From: Brevundimonas pondensis
GTDB taxonomy: Bacteria > Pseudomonadota > Alphaproteobacteria > Caulobacterales > Caulobacteraceae
Direction of reading: 5' to 3'
Assembly (NCBI RefSeq): GCF_017487345.1
Contig: NZ_CP062006.1
Span: forward strand, 2,238,001-2,302,000
Length of the DNA stretch: 64,000 nucleotides
Position 1 is the stretch's first letter. Every line of letters begins with the position of its first letter. Both the position numbers and the translations under genes were made by a program. Shown in pieces: positions 50,112 through 59,409 of the stretch. Below the pieces are notes generated by a model. It saw nothing but the letters and a program-made list of their open reading frames with translations. It made no database searches and was not told the DNA's origin.

Positions 50112-51554
50112 ATGAGCATCAATGGCGCCATGCTGGCCGGCGTGTCCGGCCTGACCGCGAACGCCGCGGCCCTGTCGACGATTTCCCAGAACATCGCGAA
50201 CGTGAACACGGTCGGCTACAAACGCGCCTCGACCGAATTCTCCACCGTCGTGAACTCACAGACGCAAGGCGTCGGCTACTCGGCCGGCGGCGTCCAGGCG
50301 GCCGCGCGGCACTTCATCAGCCAGGCCGGTCAATTGCAGCGTACGACCTCGGGCACCGATCTGGCCATTTCGGGTCAGGGCTTCTTCGTCGTCACCGAAA
50401 AGTCCGAGAACCTGACCTTGTCGGATGCGCGTCTGTTCACCCGCGCCGGCGCCTTCAAGATCGATGATCTGGGCTACCTCAAGAATACATCCGGTCTCTA
50501 CCTGCAGGGTTGGCCGGTCGATGCGGACGGGGTCGTCAACAGCGATCCTTCGGACATGAGCCGCCTGCGCACCATCAATGTCGGCTCGGTCGGCGGCGCG
50601 GCGGAGCCGACCACCCGAGTCGGTCTGAACGCCAACCTCAAGTCCAGTCAGACCGTCTCTGACGCCGCCAAGGACGCCGCCCTGGTTCCTCCCGGACCGC
50701 TGGCCTACAACGCCACGACCAACTCGATGGCGCAATGGGACCCCGATACGGGTGTCGGGGTGAAGCCGGACTTCGAGATCACCATTCCCGTGTCCGACTC
50801 CAAGGGCGGTCAGCGGAACGTGACGGTTTCCTTCCTGAAGAGCGCAACCGCCAACGAATGGTATGCGGAAATTCGCGCGCCCGCGGGGACCGTGACCAAT
50901 ACGGACGGCCTGCTGAGGTCAGGGCGCATCGCCTTCACCCAGGACGGCCGCCTCGACGTGGCGAAGATGCAGGGATGGGCAGCCGGCACCGGCCTGTTTG
51001 ACGACCCCACCGCCGCCAGCATCACTCTGGGCGCATCGGACGGCACGACGCCAGGAACGTTGGACGGCACCTGGGACCCTTCGCTGGGCATCGCGGCTCA
51101 GACCATCGCCTTCGATCTGAACGCCTCCGCCGGCGGCCTGACCCAGTACGACAGCACGTCGATCGTCCAGGCCACCTATACGAACGGCACCGCCTTCGGA
51201 AACCTGAGCGAGGTCAAGATTGACGAGACCGGCTTCGTCACCGCCATCTTCGACAACGGCGTGATGCGCAAGATCGCCCAGGTCGCCCTGGCCACCTTCC
51301 CCAGCGCCGACAGCCTGACCGAGGTGTCTGGCAACGCCTTCCGGGTCAGCCAGAACTCCGGCACCTTCAACCTGAAGGCCCCCGGCACGGGCGGAGCCGG
51401 CCTGCTCGGCTCGCAGCAACTGGAGGCCTCGACCGTCGACCTGTCGACCGAGTTCACAGGCCTGATCACCACCCAGCGCGCCTACTCGGCCTCATCCAAG
51501 ATCATCACCACCGCCGACGAGATGCTGGCGGAGCTGATCAACATCAAGCGCTGA
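50112..51554 (+). CDS. flgE: Flagellar hook protein FlgE
   Basis: A 480-residue structural protein of the hook. N-terminal rod domain SINGAMLAGVSGLTANAAALSTISQNIANVNTVGYKRA and C-terminal QQLEASTVDLSTEFTGLITTQRAYSASSKIITTADEMLAELI are diagnostic. The start has AAGGAAG ten bases upstream. A GC hairpin at 51611-51631 without a T run follows the stop. Confidence 0.95.
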   Translation: MSINGAMLAGVSGLTANAAALSTISQNIANVNTVGYKRASTEFSTVVNSQTQGVGYSAGGVQAAARHFISQAGQLQRTTSGTDLAISGQGFFVVTEKSENLTLSDARLFTRAGAFKIDDLGYLKNTSGLYLQGWPVDADGVVNSDPSDMSRLRTINVGSVGGAAEPTTRVGLNANLKSSQTVSDAAKDAALVPPGPLAYNATTNSMAQWDPDTGVGVKPDFEITIPVSDSKGGQRNVTVSFLKSATANEWYAEIRAPAGTVTNTDGLLRSGRIAFTQDGRLDVAKMQGWAAGTGLFDDPTAASITLGASDGTTPGTLDGTWDPSLGIAAQTIAFDLNASAGGLTQYDSTSIVQATYTNGTAFGNLSEVKIDETGFVTAIFDNGVMRKIAQVALATFPSADSLTEVSGNAFRVSQNSGTFNLKAPGTGGAGLLGSQQLEASTVDLSTEFTGLITTQRAYSASSKIITTADEMLAELINIKR

Positions 51555-51671
51555 TCGACCAACCGGAATCGATGAGTAAGCCTCCGTTAGACTCGATGAA
51601 TCCTTCGTTTCCGGCGCCGTCCATGCGCCGGGGACGGAGGATGCGTCTTAGCCATTCCTTCACCACGACGC

Positions 51672-51686
51672 TTAAACGCCCCTTAG
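51672..51686. promoter_or_regulatory. CtrA-like box upstream of sciP
   Basis: TTAAACGCCCCTTAG is TTAA-N7-TTAG, one base off the CtrA motif, 69 bases before sciP. In Caulobacter sciP is activated by CtrA. The element overlaps a GC hairpin (51676-51696) that could also end flgE transcripts. Confidence 0.5.
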
Positions 51687-51740
51687 CGGGGGGCGTCCTA
51701 GGGTACGCGTCGATGGTGGTGGTGAAAGAGGCTTAAGCCC

Positions 51741-52025
51741 ATGCTGCAAGAGCGACGCCTTAATAGTAGAGGCGAACAATATGTGGTCGGCCCGACGGGC
51801 ACGCCGCTGACCCTGCGGGATCTGCCGCCGGCGGATACCAACCGCTGGGTGATCCGCCGCAAGGCCGAGGTGGTCGCCGCCGTTCGCGGCGGTCTGATCA
51901 GCCTGGAGGACGCCCTGGCGAAGTATCGCCTGACGGCAGAGGAATTCATCGCCTGGCAACAGGCGATCGACAAATGGGGCATGCAAGGCCTGCGCACCAC
52001 GCGCATCCAGAGCTACCGGGATTGA
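51741..52025 (+). CDS. sciP: SciP, CtrA inhibitor (DUF1153)
   Basis: A 94-residue protein nearly all DUF1153: [80 protein letters not shown]. It is a close match to Caulobacter SciP, which binds CtrA-regulated promoters and blocks RNA polymerase recruitment after replication starts. Its place beside flagellar hook genes is as in Caulobacter. Its presence strongly indicates a CtrA-type cell cycle. Confidence 0.9.
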   Translation: MLQERRLNSRGEQYVVGPTGTPLTLRDLPPADTNRWVIRRKAEVVAAVRGGLISLEDALAKYRLTAEEFIAWQQAIDKWGMQGLRTTRIQSYRD

Positions 52026-52064
52026 TGGGCCTCAAGTAGCGCGCAGCGCGACAGGCCCAAGGAT

Positions 52065-52096
52065 AAAGGCCGCTTCCGGTGACGGAGGCGGCCTTT
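52065..52096. terminator. Terminator after sciP
   Basis: AAAGGCCGC-T-TCCG and CGGA-G-GCGGCCTTT form a long stem with loop GTGA and one mismatch pair; A and T runs flank it. Confidence 0.85.
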
Positions 52097-52167
52097 GTCG
52101 TTCCTGCGTTCCGCACCGCCCACGGATTTCCGGCCCATGCCTCGAAATCGAACTCAGGGACCTCTAT

Positions 52168-53394
52168 ATGGCGGCGATGACCCTGGCTGACGACATTTGC
52201 CCCGTTCCGACCATCGCCCCCATGTCCGGCGCCGCCGACATGGACGCCGCGATCGAGAGCGCGCGACAGGCCGTCGGCCTGCCGGTCGGTTCGCGCGTGG
52301 TCGCAGCCATGTCGGGCGGGGTGGATTCCACCGTCGTCGCCGCCCTGCTGGCCAAGGCGGGCTATGATGTGGTCGGCGTCACGCTCCAGCTCTACGACCA
52401 CGGCGCGGCGCTCAAGAAAAAGGGCGCCTGCTGCGCGGGGCAAGACATCCACGACGCCCGCCTGGCCGCCGAGCTCATCGGCATTCCCCACTACGTCCTC
52501 GACTACGAAAGCCGCTTCAAGGACGCCGTGATCGACCAGTTCGCGGATTCCTATCTCAAGGGCCAGACCCCGGTCCCCTGCATCCGCTGCAATCAGACGG
52601 TCAAGTTCCGCGACCTGCTGGACGTCGCCCGCGACCTGGGCGCCGAGGCCATGGCCACCGGCCACTACGTCCGCCGCGCCGCCGTCGGCAATCGCTCGCA
52701 GATGCGTAAGGCGATCGACCACTCGCGCGACCAGTCCTACTTCCTGTTCGCCACGACCCAGGATCAGCTCGACTATCTGCGTTTCCCCCTGGCCGATCTG
52801 GAAAAGCCCCAGGTGCGCGGTGTGGCCGCAGCCCTGGGCCTGCGCATCGCCGCCAAGCCGGACAGCCAGGATATCTGCTTTGTCCCCTCCGGCGACTACC
52901 GCACCCTGATCGACCGCCTGCGTCCGCAAGGCCGAGAGGCCGGCGAGATCGTCCACATGGACGGCCGGGTTCTGGGCACGCACGGCGGCATCACCGACTA
53001 CACCATCGGCCAGCGCCGGGGCCTGAACGTCGCCGTGGGCGAGCCCCTGTTCGTCACCAAGCTGGACCCCGACAACCGCCGCGTCATCGTCGGCCCGCGC
53101 GAAGCCCTGCTGACCGCCAGCCTGGCGCTGGAAGAAACCAACTGGCTCGGCGACCAGGCCACGATCGAGGAAGCCGCCCGCGACGGCGCCCCCGTCCTGG
53201 CCCGCGTCCGCTCGACCCGCCAGCCCTCCCCCGCCCGTCTATCCCTCGATGACGACAACATCATCTCCGTCGTCTTCGATGAAGGCGAAGAAGGCGTCGC
53301 CCCCGGCCAGGCCTGCGCCCTCTACGACCCGGCCGATCCCGACCGCGTCCTCGGCGGCGGCTTCATCAGCAGCACAACGGCGGTCGCTGTCTGA
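52168..53394 (+). CDS. mnmA: tRNA 2-thiouridylase MnmA
   Basis: A 408-residue enzyme that adds sulfur to U34 of tRNA Lys, Glu and Gln. The PP-loop [13 protein letters not shown] is at 49-61. [10 protein letters not shown] (Cys138/141) and the following ATGHYVRR are conserved; [13 protein letters not shown] carries the second catalytic cysteine. The start at 52168 is preferred for its ribosome-binding site, but a later ATG (52222) would lose no conserved residue. The first 25 residues are longer than in E. coli. Confidence 0.94.
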   Translation: MAAMTLADDICPVPTIAPMSGAADMDAAIESARQAVGLPVGSRVVAAMSGGVDSTVVAALLAKAGYDVVGVTLQLYDHGAALKKKGACCAGQDIHDARLAAELIGIPHYVLDYESRFKDAVIDQFADSYLKGQTPVPCIRCNQTVKFRDLLDVARDLGAEAMATGHYVRRAAVGNRSQMRKAIDHSRDQSYFLFATTQDQLDYLRFPLADLEKPQVRGVAAALGLRIAAKPDSQDICFVPSGDYRTLIDRLRPQGREAGEIVHMDGRVLGTHGGITDYTIGQRRGLNVAVGEPLFVTKLDPDNRRVIVGPREALLTASLALEETNWLGDQATIEEAARDGAPVLARVRSTRQPSPARLSLDDDNIISVVFDEGEEGVAPGQACALYDPADPDRVLGGGFISSTTAVAV

Positions 53395-53456
53395 TTTTCG
53401 GGATTGGCGGACGCCGCGGCCGCGTGTAGAAGCCCCGCTCCGAAATCGAGAAACCC

Positions 53457-53546
53457 ATGTTCTTCAATATTCACCCTTCGCAACGGCCCATGACCGTCGA
53501 CCGCCTGCCGGTCGAAGGCAAAGGCGCGTGCGTGGGAGGGATGTAG
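53457..53546 (+). CDS. Possible 29-residue leader peptide upstream of rtcB
   Basis: An ATG-started open frame, MFFNIHPSQRPMTVDRLP followed by a Gly-rich end, with weak GAGAAA before it. Its last codons (GTG GGA GGG) form a GGGAGGG segment that can pair with a downstream CCCTCCC. The geometry resembles a leader peptide of an attenuator. It could equally be a chance frame; coding cannot be shown from one sequence. Confidence 0.3.
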   Translation: MFFNIHPSQRPMTVDRLPVEGKGACVGGM

Positions 53547-53636
53547 AAGAGCCGGCGGTCTTTCGACTTCGGTTTTCCAGCAACCCCTCCCGCCACCGGC
53601 CGGAGGGGTTTCTTGTCTGTGCAAGCGAAACCCTCC
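53534..53636 (+). promoter_or_regulatory. Mutually exclusive hairpins in the rtcB leader
   Basis: Four segments can pair in alternatives: A GGGAGGG (53534-53540), B AACCCCTCC (53582-53590), C GGAGGGGTT (53602-53610), D GAAACCCTCC (53627-53636). B:C is a perfect nine-base stem followed by TCTTGTCTG and could terminate mnmA transcripts. C:D is longer, including CTTG/CAAG. A can compete for B. This layout suits attenuation of rtcB. Confidence 0.5.
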
Positions 53637-53679
53637 GTCCGGTCCAGGAGGATCACAGACAGGAGAGGAGACGTCGGCC

Positions 53680-54897
53680 ATGCGTGGCTATGACGTAATC
53701 GAAAGCCCGGGCGTGCCGATCAAGGCCTGGACCCGGGGCGTGCCCATCGAGGATGCGGCGCTGAAGCAGTTGAAGAACGTGGCCTCGTTGCCCTTCATCC
53801 ATAAGCACGTCGCGGTCATGCCCGACGTGCACTGGGGCATGGGCGCGACGGTGGGCTCGGTGATCCCGACGCTGAAGGCCATCATCCCCGCCGCCGTGGG
53901 CGTGGACATCGGCTGCGGTATGATGGCGGTGCGGACCTCGATCCGCGCAGAGCACCTGCCGGACGACCTGTCGGGCATCCGCTCCGCCATCGAGGCCGCC
54001 GTTCCGCACGGCCGCACCGACAACGGCGGACGCAATGACAAGGGCGCCTGGGCGGTTGAACCGCCGGCCTCGGCGGCGACTCGTTGGGCCGAACTCAAGC
54101 CCGGCTACGACGCCGTGGTGGACAGGCACCCCAAGGCGGGCCACCCGCGCGGCTTCGGCCACCTGGGCACGCTCGGCACCGGCAACCACTTCATCGAGCT
54201 GTGCCTCGACGAGGCGGGCGACGTCTGGGTCATGCTGCACTCGGGTTCGCGCGGGGTCGGCAACCGCTTCGGGACCTACTTCATCGAGCGGGCCAAGTAC
54301 GAAGCCCGTCGCTGGCATCTGAACCTGCCGGACCAGGACCTGGCCTACTTCCCGGAGGGGACGGAGGGCTTCATCGACTATGTCCGGGCGGTGTCGTGGG
54401 CGCAGAAGTACGCGCGCGCCAACCGTGAGGTGATGATGGAGCAGGTGCTGGGCGTTCTGAAGGCCATCTGGCCCGATCTGACGACGACGCAGGAGGCGGT
54501 GAACTGCCACCACAACTACGTCTCGAAGGAGAAGCACTTCGGCCAGGACGTCTACCTGACCCGCAAGGGCGCGGTGTCGGCCAAGGACGGCGAGCTGGGC
54601 ATTATCCCCGGATCGATGGGGGCGAAATCCTTCATCGTGCGCGGCAAGGGCAATGCGGACAGCTTCTGCACCTGCTCGCACGGCGCCGGGCGAGCCATGA
54701 GCCGGACCGAGGCCAAGCGCCGCTTCACGGTAGAAGACCACGTCCGCGCCACCCAAGGCGTCGAGTGCCGCAAGGACGCCGAGGTGATCGATGAAACGCC
54801 GATGGCCTACAAGGACATCGACGCCGTCATCGCCGCCCAGGCCGACCTGATCGAGGTCGTGCACACCCTGCGTCAGGTGGTGTGCGTCAAGGGATGA
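53680..54897 (+). CDS. rtcB: RtcB RNA ligase
   Basis: A 405-residue RNA ligase that joins 2',3'-cyclic phosphate or 3'-phosphate ends to 5'-OH ends using GTP and Mn. Conserved segments: VAVMPDVHWGMGATVGSVI, AVGVDIGCGM, LGTLGTGNHFIEL, MLHSGSRGVGN, NCHHNYV and CTCSHGAGRAMSR, the last containing the guanylylated histidine. Length matches E. coli RtcB (408). Ribosome-binding site GGAGAGGAG. No rtcA or rtcR is adjacent, so control differs from the E. coli system; the structured leader is a candidate. Confidence 0.95.
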   Translation: MRGYDVIESPGVPIKAWTRGVPIEDAALKQLKNVASLPFIHKHVAVMPDVHWGMGATVGSVIPTLKAIIPAAVGVDIGCGMMAVRTSIRAEHLPDDLSGIRSAIEAAVPHGRTDNGGRNDKGAWAVEPPASAATRWAELKPGYDAVVDRHPKAGHPRGFGHLGTLGTGNHFIELCLDEAGDVWVMLHSGSRGVGNRFGTYFIERAKYEARRWHLNLPDQDLAYFPEGTEGFIDYVRAVSWAQKYARANREVMMEQVLGVLKAIWPDLTTTQEAVNCHHNYVSKEKHFGQDVYLTRKGAVSAKDGELGIIPGSMGAKSFIVRGKGNADSFCTCSHGAGRAMSRTEAKRRFTVEDHVRATQGVECRKDAEVIDETPMAYKDIDAVIAAQADLIEVVHTLRQVVCVKG

Positions 54898-55044
54898 CGG
54901 GAGCCGGTCGTGCGCAAGCGCGGCCGGCTTTCGTCGTTCCAGGCCCGGCGTGACAGAACGACGCTCATTAAGATTTCGACAGAGCGCATCCATATGCGCA
55001 TGGTGAAGCCTCCAAAGGTCATCACGCACCCCACGAGGCTCAGA

Positions 55045-56976
55045 ATGCGCTCCTTCGCCTGCATGGTTTCCGTCCTGGCGCTCGCCGCCGCCGACCCTGC
55101 CCTCGCAGCGACCGAACCGGCCGCGCCCGCGCTGGCCGCGTCCGCCGCCGTCGCGCCCTACACCGCCGCTCAGTTCTTCGAGACGACCAGCTTCTCGATG
55201 GCCAACCCGGACGGTCTGGCCTTTTCCGAAGGTCGCAGCCACATCCTGATCTCGTCGGACAAGACGGGTGTGTTCAACGCCTACGCCCTGCCGGTCGCGG
55301 GCGGCGATCCCGTGCCGCTGACCGCCTCGACCGCCAACGCCACCTTCGCCCAGAGCTACTTCCCCGATGGACGCCGCGTTCTGGTGGCCGCGGATCAGGG
55401 CGGCAATGAACTGACCCACATCTATGTGCGCGAAACCGACGGGACGCTGCGCGACCTGACGCCGGGCGACAAGCTGAAGGCCGGCTTCGTCGGCTTCAGC
55501 GACGACGGTCAGACGTTCTGGCTCATCAGCAACGAGCGCGACGCCGAGGTCTTCGACCTCTACGCCTATGACGCCGTCACCTATGAGCGGAAGCTGGTGT
55601 TCCAGAACCCCGGCATGGACGTCGCCGCCGTCTCTGGAAACGGTCGGCTGGTCGCCCTGACCAAGTCGCACACCAGCGCCAACTCAGACATCTATCTGGC
55701 CGACCTATCGGCGGACGGCGCGCCCCACCTGATCACCGAGCACGCCGGCGACGTCGCCTATGACGTCAGCGGCTTCGGCCCCTTCAACGCGACCCTGATC
55801 TACACCAGCAACCAGGACGGCGAGTTCAGCCAGGCCTACGCCTATGACATCGCCAACAAGGCGCACAACCGCACGACCCAGGCCGACTGGGACGTCATGT
55901 ACGTCGCCTTCTCGCCCAACGGCCGATATCGCGTCACGGCGGTCAACGCCGACGCCTCGACCGAGCTGACCATCGAGGATGCGCAGACCCGCGCCCCTGT
56001 CCGCCTGACGGGCCTGCCGCAGGGCGACATCACCGGCGTCCGCTTCGATCCCGGCGCGGACCTGGCCGCCTTCACCGTCGTGTCCGACACCTCGCCCGCT
56101 GACGTCTTCGTCGCCGATCTGTCGACCGGACAGGCGCGCCGCCTGACCTCGGCCCTGAACCCCGCCATCAAGGAAAGCGATCTAGTCGAGGCCACCATCG
56201 TCCGCTACCCGGGCGAAGGCGGGGTGATGGTCCCAGCCGTCCTCTACCGGCCCAAGGGCGCCTCGGCCGTCAACCCGGCCCCGGCGGTCGTCCTGGTCCA
56301 CGGTGGCCCGGGCGGTCAGACGCGGCGCGGCTATTCCGCCATGGTCCAGCACCTGGTCAATCACGGCTATGCGGTCCTGGGGGCCAACAACCGAGGCTCG
56401 TCCGGTTACGGCAAGACCTTCTTCCACATGGACGACAAGAAACACGGCGAGGCCGACCTGCGCGACATCGTCGCCGGCGGCGACTGGCTGCGCGCCCAGG
56501 ACTGGGTGGCCGACGATCAGGTCGCCGTCATGGGCGGCTCCTACGGCGGCTACATCACCGCCGCGGCCCTGGCCTTCCACCCCGAGAAGTTCGAGGCGGG
56601 CATCGACATCTTCGGCGTGACCAACTGGGTGCGGACCCTGCAATCCATCCCCGCCTGGTGGGGCGCGCAGCGCGTGGCCCTGTACGACGAGATGGGCGAC
56701 CCGGCGGTGGACGCCGAACGCCACCGCGCCATCTCGCCCCTGTTCCACGCCGACAGGATCCGCCGCCCGCTTCTGGTGGTGCAAGGCGCCAACGACCCGC
56801 GCGTGCTTCAGGTCGAGAGCGACGAACTGGTGGACAAGGTCCGCGCCAACAATGTGCCGGTCGAGTACGTGGTCTTCCCAGACGAGGGCCACGGCTTCCA
56901 GCGCCGCGCCAACCGCATCACCGCCCAGGAAGCCTATCTGGCCTTCCTCAACCGCTACGTCCGCAAGGCCGACTAG
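55045..56976 (+). CDS. Secreted S9 family prolyl oligopeptidase-like peptidase
   Basis: A 643-residue exported peptidase from the ATG at 55045 (GAGG eight bases upstream; signal MRSFACMVSVLALAAADPALA). The beta-propeller region spans about 50-395 and the alpha/beta-hydrolase domain follows with LVHGGPGGQTRRGYS, Ser499 in MGGSYGGY, Asp584 in QGANDPRV and His616 in DEGHGF, the full catalytic triad of the S9 family (acyl-aminoacyl peptidase/DPP-like group). Probably periplasmic peptide breakdown. It is convergent with the diguanylate cyclase gene, 3 bases apart. Confidence 0.9.
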   Translation: MRSFACMVSVLALAAADPALAATEPAAPALAASAAVAPYTAAQFFETTSFSMANPDGLAFSEGRSHILISSDKTGVFNAYALPVAGGDPVPLTASTANATFAQSYFPDGRRVLVAADQGGNELTHIYVRETDGTLRDLTPGDKLKAGFVGFSDDGQTFWLISNERDAEVFDLYAYDAVTYERKLVFQNPGMDVAAVSGNGRLVALTKSHTSANSDIYLADLSADGAPHLITEHAGDVAYDVSGFGPFNATLIYTSNQDGEFSQAYAYDIANKAHNRTTQADWDVMYVAFSPNGRYRVTAVNADASTELTIEDAQTRAPVRLTGLPQGDITGVRFDPGADLAAFTVVSDTSPADVFVADLSTGQARRLTSALNPAIKESDLVEATIVRYPGEGGVMVPAVLYRPKGASAVNPAPAVVLVHGGPGGQTRRGYSAMVQHLVNHGYAVLGANNRGSSGYGKTFFHMDDKKHGEADLRDIVAGGDWLRAQDWVADDQVAVMGGSYGGYITAAALAFHPEKFEAGIDIFGVTNWVRTLQSIPAWWGAQRVALYDEMGDPAVDAERHRAISPLFHADRIRRPLLVVQGANDPRVLQVESDELVDKVRANNVPVEYVVFPDEGHGFQRRANRITAQEAYLAFLNRYVRKAD

Positions 56977-56979
56977 GGC

Positions 56980-58809
56980 CTAGGCTGCTTCCTCGACATG
57001 GAGGACGGCGCGGTTGCGGCCCTCCTTCTTGGCGCGATAGAGGGCCGCGTCGGCCGCCTGCAGGGCGGCGCGGCCCTCGCGGTCCATACCCGGCCGCCAG
57101 CTGGCGACGCCGAAGGACATGCTGGTGCTGCCCAGGGCCTGATTGCGGTGTCGCAGGGATATGCCGGCGATGGCCTGACGCACGGTCTCGATCCGTTGCA
57201 GCAGGGCTTCGGGCGTCGTGCCGGGGGCGATGATGGTGAACTCCTCGCCGCCGTAGCGGCAGACAATGTCGCCGTCGCGGAAGCGATGCCCCAGTTCAGC
57301 GGCCACGGCCTGCAGCACCAGATCGCCAGCGTCGTGGCCGAACTCGTCGTTGAAGCGCTTGAAGTGGTCCACGTCGCACATGACCACGCACAGGGGGCTG
57401 CCTGACCGGGCCGACCGCGCCACCTCCAGCGCCAGGGCCTCTTCCATGTAGCGGCGGTTGAACAGACCGGTCAGCGGATCGCGGATCGTCTGTTCCTTCA
57501 GGTCGCGCTGCAGCTGCTGGTTGACCATGGCCGAGGCGATGTTCTCGACCAGAACCTTGATGCGGAAGCCGCTTTCAACGTCCAGCACCCCGTCCAGATG
57601 CAGGACGCCGATGACCTCGCCCGAGGCCAGCAGCGGCTCGCAGTGATAGGCATGGTCCTTGTCCCCGACGTGGTCGCAGACGATGTCGGTCCCCGGCTCG
57701 CTGACGAAATGGCTCTGGCCGCGTCGCAGAGCCCAGCATTGGTCCGGCCCAAAGGCGTCGCCGTCGCCCTCATGGTCGCCCCAGGTCGAGATCGGGACCA
57801 GCAGGTTGCGCGAGTTGTTGTAGGCATAGAGCACCCCCGGCAGCCCTGGCAGGACGCGCGGCACAAAGGCGTGGATGACCTGGGCCAGTTCGGCCTCGGT
57901 GCGGGCCGCCTGCATCCGGTGAGCCATCCCGCCCAGAAGCTCGATCACCTCGCCCCGCTGACGCAGAACCTGGCTGCTGGACAGAAGCTCGTGGTGAACC
58001 TGCTTCAGCTCGCGCTCGCTGCGCCTCTGGTCGTCGGAGGCCGTCGCCAGGCGATCCGCCATCTGGTTGTAACCCTGGGCCAGGCGATTGAACTCGCGCG
58101 AGCCCATGCGGTCGGTGATGCGCTGATCCAGATCGCCCGAGCCCAGACTGGTCATGGCGCGGGTGATGACCCGCACCGGTCGCCGGATGCCGCGAATGAC
58201 CATGACGGAGACCGAAAGCGAGAACAGAGCGATCAACGGCCCGCCGATCAGGGCCAACCGCTTGCCCCACTCCAGACGGCGCTCAGCCGCCTCGATCCGG
58301 TCCATCTGCAGCCGGCGCTCCTCGCCCAGGAACTCCTGCGACGCTAGAAGGACCTGGCCCATCGAATCCAGCCCGCGTCCGCCGACAATGGCCGCCTCGG
58401 CCTCGTCGAACCGGCCCTGACGCGCCAACTCCAGCGGTTGACGCATCAACTCGACCCTTTCCGACAGCAAACTGCCGAAGGACTGGACGCGCGCTTTCTG
58501 GGCCGGGTTGTCCCTGGTCAGCTCCACCAGTTCCGAGAAGGACTGCAGCGAGTCCGCTACCCGCCGGTCAAAGGACTGGGCGTAGCCCGGGTTCTGCGTC
58601 AGAACATAGCCACGCTGACCGGATTCCGCGTCCCGCAGTCCGGCCATGGTCTCTTCCATGGCCTCGATCACCTGGGCGGAATGCGTCACCCAGCGGAAGC
58701 TCTCGCGACTTTGCCGCGAGGCGTCGACCAGGGAAGCCACCAGGGCCAGCAAAGCGATCACCACCAGGGCGCCAACGGCGGCGATCCTGGACGTCAGGGA
58801 CAGAAACAT
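56980..58809 (-). CDS. Membrane diguanylate cyclase (CHASE3-HAMP-GAF-GGDEF)
   Basis: A 609-residue signalling protein. First membrane helix at about 8-28, CHASE3 periplasmic sensor (about 40-175: RDAESGQRGYVLTQNPGYAQ), second helix at about 188-208, HAMP (about 210-265), a GAF-type region (about 300-430) and a C-terminal GGDEF domain (about 445-605). The active site is GGEEF with an intact inhibitory site RDGD five residues ahead, so it should make cyclic di-GMP with product feedback. RDPLTGLFNRRYMEEAL begins the catalytic domain. Confidence 0.92.
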   Translation of the reverse strand: MFLSLTSRIAAVGALVVIALLALVASLVDASRQSRESFRWVTHSAQVIEAMEETMAGLRDAESGQRGYVLTQNPGYAQSFDRRVADSLQSFSELVELTRDNPAQKARVQSFGSLLSERVELMRQPLELARQGRFDEAEAAIVGGRGLDSMGQVLLASQEFLGEERRLQMDRIEAAERRLEWGKRLALIGGPLIALFSLSVSVMVIRGIRRPVRVITRAMTSLGSGDLDQRITDRMGSREFNRLAQGYNQMADRLATASDDQRRSERELKQVHHELLSSSQVLRQRGEVIELLGGMAHRMQAARTEAELAQVIHAFVPRVLPGLPGVLYAYNNSRNLLVPISTWGDHEGDGDAFGPDQCWALRRGQSHFVSEPGTDIVCDHVGDKDHAYHCEPLLASGEVIGVLHLDGVLDVESGFRIKVLVENIASAMVNQQLQRDLKEQTIRDPLTGLFNRRYMEEALALEVARSARSGSPLCVVMCDVDHFKRFNDEFGHDAGDLVLQAVAAELGHRFRDGDIVCRYGGEEFTIIAPGTTPEALLQRIETVRQAIAGISLRHRNQALGSTSMSFGVASWRPGMDREGRAALQAADAALYRAKKEGRNRAVLHVEEAA

Positions 58810-58938
58810 GGCCCAAAGGTTAACGGCGGAGGGTTGACGGAAACTGAATGGCTGCGGGGTGCGTCACCACGTCCCGACGAGATCACGTCCTTCAACACCC
58901 GGATCAACCGCCAGACGCGCATCTGACAGGGCGCTCAC

Positions 58939-59394
58939 TCAGATATCCATGCGTTCGAGCAAAGGGCGCGTCTGAAGAGACTGGATGGCCCGTTTGATCC
59001 CGTCGAACACAGGACCGGCGTCCCGCTCCATCTCGGCGTAGGCGCGCTCGAATTCACCATCCAGACTGTCGAGCAGGGCCAGTTGCTCGCACCCTCGCTC
59101 GGTGATCGCGATCAGATTCACCCGCTGATCCTCGGGATCAGGCTGGCGGGTGACCAGTCCCAGCGTCACCAGCTTGGGGATCTTCTGCTGGATCAATTGG
59201 TGCGAACGGTCCAGCGCCCGCCCCAGGTCGGCGACCGAGGCCGGACCCAGCCTCGCAACGGCCGCCATCAGGGACGACGACTTGACCGGAATGATCAATC
59301 CCGCGCGCTTGAACACCTCGGCGGACTGTTGCTCGATCAGCTCGCTCAACTGCTCGCTGAGACGGCCCAGGAAGGTGCGGTTCAACTCGATCAT
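58939..59394 (-). CDS. MarR-family transcriptional regulator
   Basis: A 151-residue winged-helix repressor: PASVADLGRALDRSHQLIQQKIPKLVTLGLVTRQPDPEDQRVNLIAITERGCEQL carries the recognition helix and wing DPEDQR. It follows the S41 peptidase gene in the same direction with a 15-base gap, so it is probably co-transcribed. The 20-base palindrome at 60736-60755 upstream of the operon is a likely binding site, giving autoregulation. Confidence 0.88.
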   Translation of the reverse strand: MIELNRTFLGRLSEQLSELIEQQSAEVFKRAGLIIPVKSSSLMAAVARLGPASVADLGRALDRSHQLIQQKIPKLVTLGLVTRQPDPEDQRVNLIAITERGCEQLALLDSLDGEFERAYAEMERDAGPVFDGIKRAIQSLQTRPLLERMDI

Positions 59395-59409
59395 ACGCCC
59401 GACAACTCC

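Noticed and set aside
53534..53595. tRNA-like outline (GGGAGGG ... CCCTCCCGCCA) upstream of rtcB
   Set aside because: Only 62 bases, with no D or T arm and no anticodon stem; the pairing is better explained as part of the leader hairpins.
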